Shown: piece after piece, positions 58,542-64,000 of the stretch
Position numbering within the stretch: position 1 is the stretch's first letter
Layout: the number at the start of each line of letters is the position of its first letter
NCBI GenBank assembly: GCA_963931925.1
Contig: OZ007567.1
Location: forward strand, 87,407,101 to 87,471,100
Reading direction: 5' to 3'
From: Onchidella celtica
Lineage: Eukaryota > Mollusca > Gastropoda > Systellommatophora > Onchidiidae
DNA length: 64,000 nt
Notes under the pieces: generated by a model
Databases searched by the model: none
The model's input: the letters and a program-made list of their open reading frames with translations, nothing else
Told to the model about the DNA's origin: nothing
Translations under genes and position numbers: made by a program

Positions 58542-59915
58542 GTCTCGTCCTTAGACAGATTTACAGGCGTTCAAACTTACTTTCTGTACATGTATATTGA
58601 TAATAAAAAATTATAAGAACGCGTATTTCCAAATTCTGTCCAGCACGTTACCTATTCCGACCTTGCCAGTAAACGCAAACGTTAGCACTAGCAACCATTA
58701 ATTTTAGACCAGGTAAAAAGGCTGAATTTGTGTACAGAGCAACAACAAAAGCTATTTGCAGAAAAGCCGCCTTTTATTCTCAACATAAATTGGAGTTATC
58801 ATTTTTGCATTGCAGTTCGAAAACGTGTGAAACCTTTTCAACCGTTTATATGCAGACTACATTTGAATGCTCTGCATAAAACCACAAGACAAAGATGAAG
58901 AAAACGGAGCAGTCAATTGTGTAAACATTGTGTATATACAGACATCGCTAAAATAATTTTCTTTTACCTAATATCTACCATTTAGCTCCAACTTTGTGTT
59001 TTTGTTACTAGTTTAATGATTAAATCAATGTGTTGCGGCGAGTAGCGGTTTTATGTATGAATTTAAAAAAAACAAAAAAAAGAAAACGACAGCGGCAAGA
59101 TAATAGCTCTGAACTGATGAAATTATACTTGTCGCAGCTCGGCCTGCGTGTGTCTCTAGCTCTGCATTTCACACCGAACAGCGCAGAAAAAATCGGAATG
59201 ACAGAGAGTGTACAGATTTGGATGAATATTGACAAGGCAGTTTTATTATTTATATTGTTAGTTTCACAGACGAGGGAATTGTTATTTGTATAGATATGAT
59301 ATAATTTCGTTAAAAAATTCCTCTTCAGCGAGAAAACAAGGGGGAAAATGATAAGTAAAAGAAAACAATGCACGAAATCTTCGTCCATAGTTATCTTCTT
59401 TCATTCTAGCACGAGGACTTACAGGTCTTCAGTAACTGCCATTTGGAAGCAAACAAACAAACGGAGAAAAGTATGAATATCGAACTGGAATGTAATTAAC
59501 TTTTATGACAAAACATTACATTACAGTCCGGTGACTATGGTAGCAATGACTCAAAAGCAACCAAATGTTTTTATTTGAAATTCTAAACTCCCTAAACTCG
59601 TTGCTTCCTTCCTCGAATTTTCCACTAATTTATCCCTTTCAACGTTTCCAAAACGTGTATTCTCCAACATACGGCAGCTTTCACGGGCTTTTGTGACTAT
59701 TACCTGACTATGCAGTTTTAAGATAGAAATCAATTCACGTGAGTTTGCACTTTCTATTATCAATACAAAAGAGGCAAAAGTGTCTGAAATGTTTGCCTTT
59801 CGATTTGGAACAAAATTGAATATCAAATATTTGCATATAAGTATATATAATTCGTCAAATTCTCTTAAGGAGACTGAATGTAGAAGATAAGTAAACCAGA
59901 AAGTTTCCTTGGGCA
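58542..59915. other. Intergenic, no gene recognised
   Basis: AT-rich. A ~110-codon minus frame at about 59551-59890 has no recognisable motif and runs into a microsatellite. Confidence 0.55.
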
Positions 59916-59917
59916 CA

Positions 59918-60075
59918 GACAGACAGACAGAGAGACAGACAGACAGACAGAGAAACAGACATACATACATACAGACAGACAGACAGGTAGGTAGGTAAGT
60001 AGGTAGGTAGATAGGTAGGTAGGTAGGTAGGTAGGTAGGCCAGGCAGGTAGGTAGGTAGGCAGGTAGATAGATGG
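59918..60075. repeat. CAGA then GGTA tetranucleotide array
   Basis: (CAGA)n with CATA units to about 59984, then (GGTA)n with variants. Confidence 0.95.
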
Positions 60076-60229
60076 GTAGGTGGATAAATTCCGAACAGCG
60101 AAAAACATAGTGAGAGAAAGAAAGAAAGAGAAGGAAGAGAGACAGAGAGAAAGGAAAAAAGAGAGTATTATTTTCCTCATCACAATCATCGTCATAATAA
60201 CACTGTCATGATTGTAATCATCATTATTG

Positions 60230-60410
60230 TTATTTTTATTATTATCATTATTATTATTACAGTAGTAAGAACCGCCTCATGCGGAGCGAGACAGGTGACG
60301 ATCTTCAGAGGAAGAGTGGACTCTTTTATTAGATGTTTCGGCCTTTAACTTCCTGACATCTTCTAGAACCTCGGGAAAACCGATGTCATGACTCTCAGTG
60401 TTCGACATCC
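60230..60410 (-). mobile_element. Possible retroelement 3' end
   Basis: The minus strand reads GAAGATGTCAGGAAGTTAAA, then GGCCGAAACATC-TAATAAAA, and ends in an ATAAT/TAATAA tail at 60238-60262. GCCGAAACRTC-ATAAA motifs are common near the 3' end of some Penelope-like and SINE elements. No longer homology was recognised. Confidence 0.3.
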
Positions 60411-60532
60411 GCCTGTTTTTTAAAAAGATTTTTTTGTTTTTTGTTTTGTTATTACAACAAATGACCCATTCTACCAAAGGAGAAAAATGCAAAAAATAAT
60501 AGTTACCAAGATGAGATTCGTGATAAACCTGA

Positions 60533-60662
<130 letters not shown>

Positions 60663-61008
60663 AGCGCTCCTCTGGGACGGAAAAACGATCGGTGAGTAGG
60701 CAGCGAAATCCTTCGCCACTAAAATACACATCAAAAAATGTTCAACACATTTTGATCTTCAACTCTTCCTCAGAATGGCTGATCGTAGGAACAATGTTCC
60801 CGGCCTTCCCCGACACAAACTGAAGAAATCGTGAAGGATGAAAATGGAACGACACGTGTCTTCTCTCACAAATATGCACACGCAAACCGGCAAGTTAACT
60901 TACATCTATCTACCAGTACTGGTATTCATTTTTTTTTTTCAGTGAGTCGTTTCCGAACCTTTACGCTAAACACCTTAATTTATGGGCCTAGCACCATTAT
61001 GGGAAGGT

Positions 61009-61199
61009 TATTATTATTATTATTGTTATTATTATTATTACTATAATTATTATTATTACTATAATTATTATTATTACTATAATTATTATTATTACTATAA
61101 TTATTATTATTACTATAATTATTATTATTACTATAATTATTATTATTGTTATTATTGTCATCGCCATCGTCACCATTGTTATTTTATAATAATATAATA
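61009..61199. repeat. (ATT)n with 18-bp minisatellite
   Basis: The unit CTATAATTATTATTATTA repeats about six times at 61041-61148, flanked by plain ATT/GTT repeats. Confidence 0.9.
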
Positions 61200-62093
61200 A
61201 TCAAAATAGTAATAATATTATGCTATAGATGTTTAAGCCCAGGGGCCCGCGGCGTCACCCTAGCGTTATAGAATTATTGATAGGAACCCAATTCCTTTGA
61301 CATGAAAATCGTATTATTGTCCGAAGGAGCCTCTTAGGCATAGAGATGCAAGAGGTTTTTGCTAGCACTTTGGATGCAAATTAGCGTACAGAACCCTCTT
61401 ATATTATCGTGAGGTTAATATCACATAACCTTTTTTATATCGTGTCTTCAACAAATATTTGCTTCCAAGCAGCAACCCCTAAAACGCCACTGCTGTCAGC
61501 TCTGTTGTCTTTGCTATCTCTTCAAAATCTGGCAAATCTGGTGAGTCTCTGGGATAATTGATTTTCGTGACATGAATTTAAACAAAAGTATGGAATGGAA
61601 TGTTCAATAGAACTTTGGTGACACGGAGGAAGCTCTCTGATGTGTAGGGTCTATTCAGCCAGGCTTTACTTGTGTACTACCGGATGTTAAAAGATTTTAC
61701 TTGCCACTGAATGCTTAGCTTTTTTTTTTTTTCTGTCTTCTTCTTCCTGTTTATTGATTGGTGAATTTTTAAGTCACAAGGACTGAAAAGGGGAGGAAGC
61801 TAAGATTAAAGTTTCTTCCTCCTGTGCAATGCCCTTATTTGTCTGGAATTTTGTAAGGTGTATTTATTTAGGGCTCTGAGTGCCAGGGACAAGACAGAAG
61901 CGCTTTTAGGCATTGTTTTGCAAAGGGCATTCAGTCTCAGTTTAAGTTTAACAGGATCTCATTCCTCCTGGCGTTAAAAGAACTGCGAAACAACAAAGGC
62001 TTATGGGCAATAGGCCTAGATAGGAGCTGCCTTCTCCCTAAATTAAACCTCTACCGAATGCCCTAAATTTTATGCAATAGAAGATTTAAAATC
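61200..62093. other. Intergenic, no gene recognised
   Basis: A T run at about 61720-61732. No supported feature. Confidence 0.6.
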
Positions 62094-62343
62094 GAGGGGT
62101 ATTTGCCATATTGTTGTATGCGACATTTTGCCGATTTTGAGGTTTTGTCATGAAATTGTTCTCTCATTCCTGATTTAAATAAGTATGAATATCATATGGG
62201 AGCATTTTTGGTAGGCATTTTTATACAAGTTTCGATTTTGAAGCGTATTGAACAAAACCCTCATTTAACACAACTCTTCAAACTTTCAGTCCTCATTTTC
62301 TCGAAAAAGCAAAAATGCCACACAACAATATGGTAAATACCTC
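62094..62343. mobile_element. Candidate 250-bp inverted-repeat element (MITE-like)
   Basis: The left arm 62094-62130 and the reverse complement of 62309-62343 share GTATTT-CCATATTGTTGT-TG and CATTTT-GC with few mismatches over about 35 bp. Each arm contains a TA near its outer end (62100-62101; 62338-62339), compatible with a TA-target element. No coding capacity. Confidence 0.55.
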
Positions 62344-64000
62344 ATGTAACTACATGAGTTGTTTCGATGAAATCTTTCTATCTCGAGATAAGCTCAGGTC
62401 AGCTTGTTGTGTATTTGTTGGGGATGATGATACTGAACAATGGGAAATGGGAAGTTAATATTATGTTCTCTACTGGAGGCCTGAGTGAGGGCGCTAAAGG
62501 GCTGATCTCGTAGTCATGAGGAAAGGCTTATAAAGTTGGTGGGGGCAGCGGAAAAACATGGAATGTTCTTATCTAGTACCACATCTGGCAGTACTGGGTG
62601 CAGGAACAGTGAAGTACAAGAGTACGTGGACCACTAGGCTTTTCCATCTCACATGTTCATATTAATAGATATTGGCATCTGGGTATTCATTCTACCCTGG
62701 AAACCAAAGATTTTTGTTGCATCTTGATTTACAGTTCGGCTACTAAAGTACAAATCAACCTGAAAGGGATGAGGACATTTATCCCTCCCCCCCCCCCCCA
62801 CCTCAACGCCAGTCTTCAGGTTAAAAGTTAAAGTTGCCAGGCGTCTAATGTCAGTCCAAGTAAGGCTATTCAGGAATAAATTATGCTTCAAACACGATTT
62901 CGCATGCCAAATCAAGGTTTGAGAAGCACATGCGTACCAACGGCTCCAAACCTGAAATGTACCCAATCCATGTCGTTGCTTTTATTCGTAATGAGGAAGT
63001 GTGGTGTACAAACATTTATAAGCATCCCAAAAAATCCTAAGATTTTGAGGAATCTTCTCTCATCTGTGTTAATTTAATGGGGAATTTGATGGATCTGGCC
63101 TTTCTTCTTGCCCCAGACCTGATTCTAGATGTAACTTAACCAAGTTTTTAAAACATTGTGTTTTTAATGGTAAAGAGACAGTTCGTTGCAGAGTCATTTA
63201 CGTGTTTCCCATGAAATTCTAGGAGTTTTGAGGAATCGACTTTTATTTGTTCAGATCAAATGGCGAATTTGATGCACCTGGCCTTTCTACTTGCAGTTTA
63301 AAAACATGTAATTGCCAACTATTATTTAGAGGTATTAATGGGGAAGAGATCAGTTCCGTGAAATACCTCAAGAATTCTGCTTGAGGCAAAATGATGTGTA
63401 TACCGTTAAAGACAATGTGTATTTATTGACTTCCAAATGTCAATCTATTTGAGAGAAATTAATTTAATGCCTTTAATTTGCCAGTGTTTTCCCGGAGTGA
63501 TGGAAAACAAATTGAAGAATGGAAACGCATCTACTGTGGTATGTGATCATTAATGAACATTGTCCATACATATGACACAACCACACAAGATGTTCAGAAC
63601 TTGTGGCATTAACAACAGGTACGAATAGGTGAGCATCTCATCAGACTTACCTCATTCTTTCCTGCTCTGTTTCGCAATCGCAATCAATATTTAGCCTACA
63701 TAATGAAATTCTAATAACTTCCCGATTATTTTAGCTTAAAACAAACATATAGTATAAAACTAAAATATGTGAGCTGTTTCATTTTCACTATAAGGTTTGT
63801 ACAGTTGACACTCGAGTGCCACGTTGAGCAATCGATCATCTCCAAGTTTATTCCCAGGGGCATTGTTTCATTTAAAATTTCTGATAAAACAACAAATCTT
63901 GCTCGCTCAAAACATGATTTAAACTGAAAACCAGCTCGATTTCTTTTTATGAAATTTAATTTATTCTGTCTATCTCCAAGCCAAACCCTTCCCTGAAACA
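62344..64000. other. Intergenic with an old ~183-bp tandem duplication
   Basis: The segments at about 63015-63110 and 63198-63295 share TTTTGAGGAATC, ATGG-GAATTTGATG and CTGGCCTTTCT-CTTGC at constant spacing. A C run lies at 62787-62799. No gene was seen. Confidence 0.6.

Noticed and set aside
59551-60195. 214-codon minus frame
   Set aside because: Half is microsatellite. The remaining ~110 residues show no motif or splice support.

Overview
The window is invertebrate animal nuclear DNA. It is AT-rich and intron-dominated, with many long (GATA)n/(GACA)n, (GA)n and (CA)n arrays, G/C homopolymer runs, decayed non-LTR retrotransposons, tRNA-like SINE heads and small terminal-inverted-repeat elements. 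This texture fits a lophotrochozoan such as a mollusc, but that placement is inference. No prokaryotic operon, rRNA, intact tRNA or CRISPR structure was seen.

The only protein-coding gene I can support is on the minus strand: an excitatory amino-acid (glutamate/aspartate) transporter of the SLC1 family, most like EAAT1/SLC1A3. Six coding exons fit together with matching splice phases (34581-34025, 10637-10595, 5964-5844, 4898-4703, 3881-3648, 2849-2655). They encode about 449 residues, from the start codon through TM7 with its NMDGT motif. HP2, TM8 and the C-terminus must lie to the left of position 1. Intron 1 is about 23.4 kb, intron 2 about 4.6 kb, and introns 3-5 are 0.8-0.95 kb.

Layout: 1-2654 is intron 6; 2655-5964 holds exons 6 to 3; 5965-10594 is intron 2; 10595-10637 is the 43-nt exon 2; 10638-34024 is intron 1; 34025-34581 is exon 1. 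Intron 1 carries two LINE relics, an L2-like 3' tail, a long foldback with a telomere-like loop, a 2.3-kb hAT-type element with an 8-bp target duplication, and several microsatellites. From 34,600 to 64,000 the sequence is upstream and intergenic. It holds a GC-rich segment near the gene start, two short hAT MITEs with target-site duplications (one imperfect), a 37-bp minisatellite, two further inverted-repeat elements, three SINE-like heads and four large tetranucleotide arrays.

The main oddities are these. The 3' splice site of transporter exon 4 abuts a 0.73-kb TATC/TGTC array, which appears to serve as its pyrimidine tract. A nearly perfect ~77-bp inverted repeat encloses CCCTAA repeats. 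Several TIR elements can be delimited from sequence alone. I found no evidence of a new multi-gene system.
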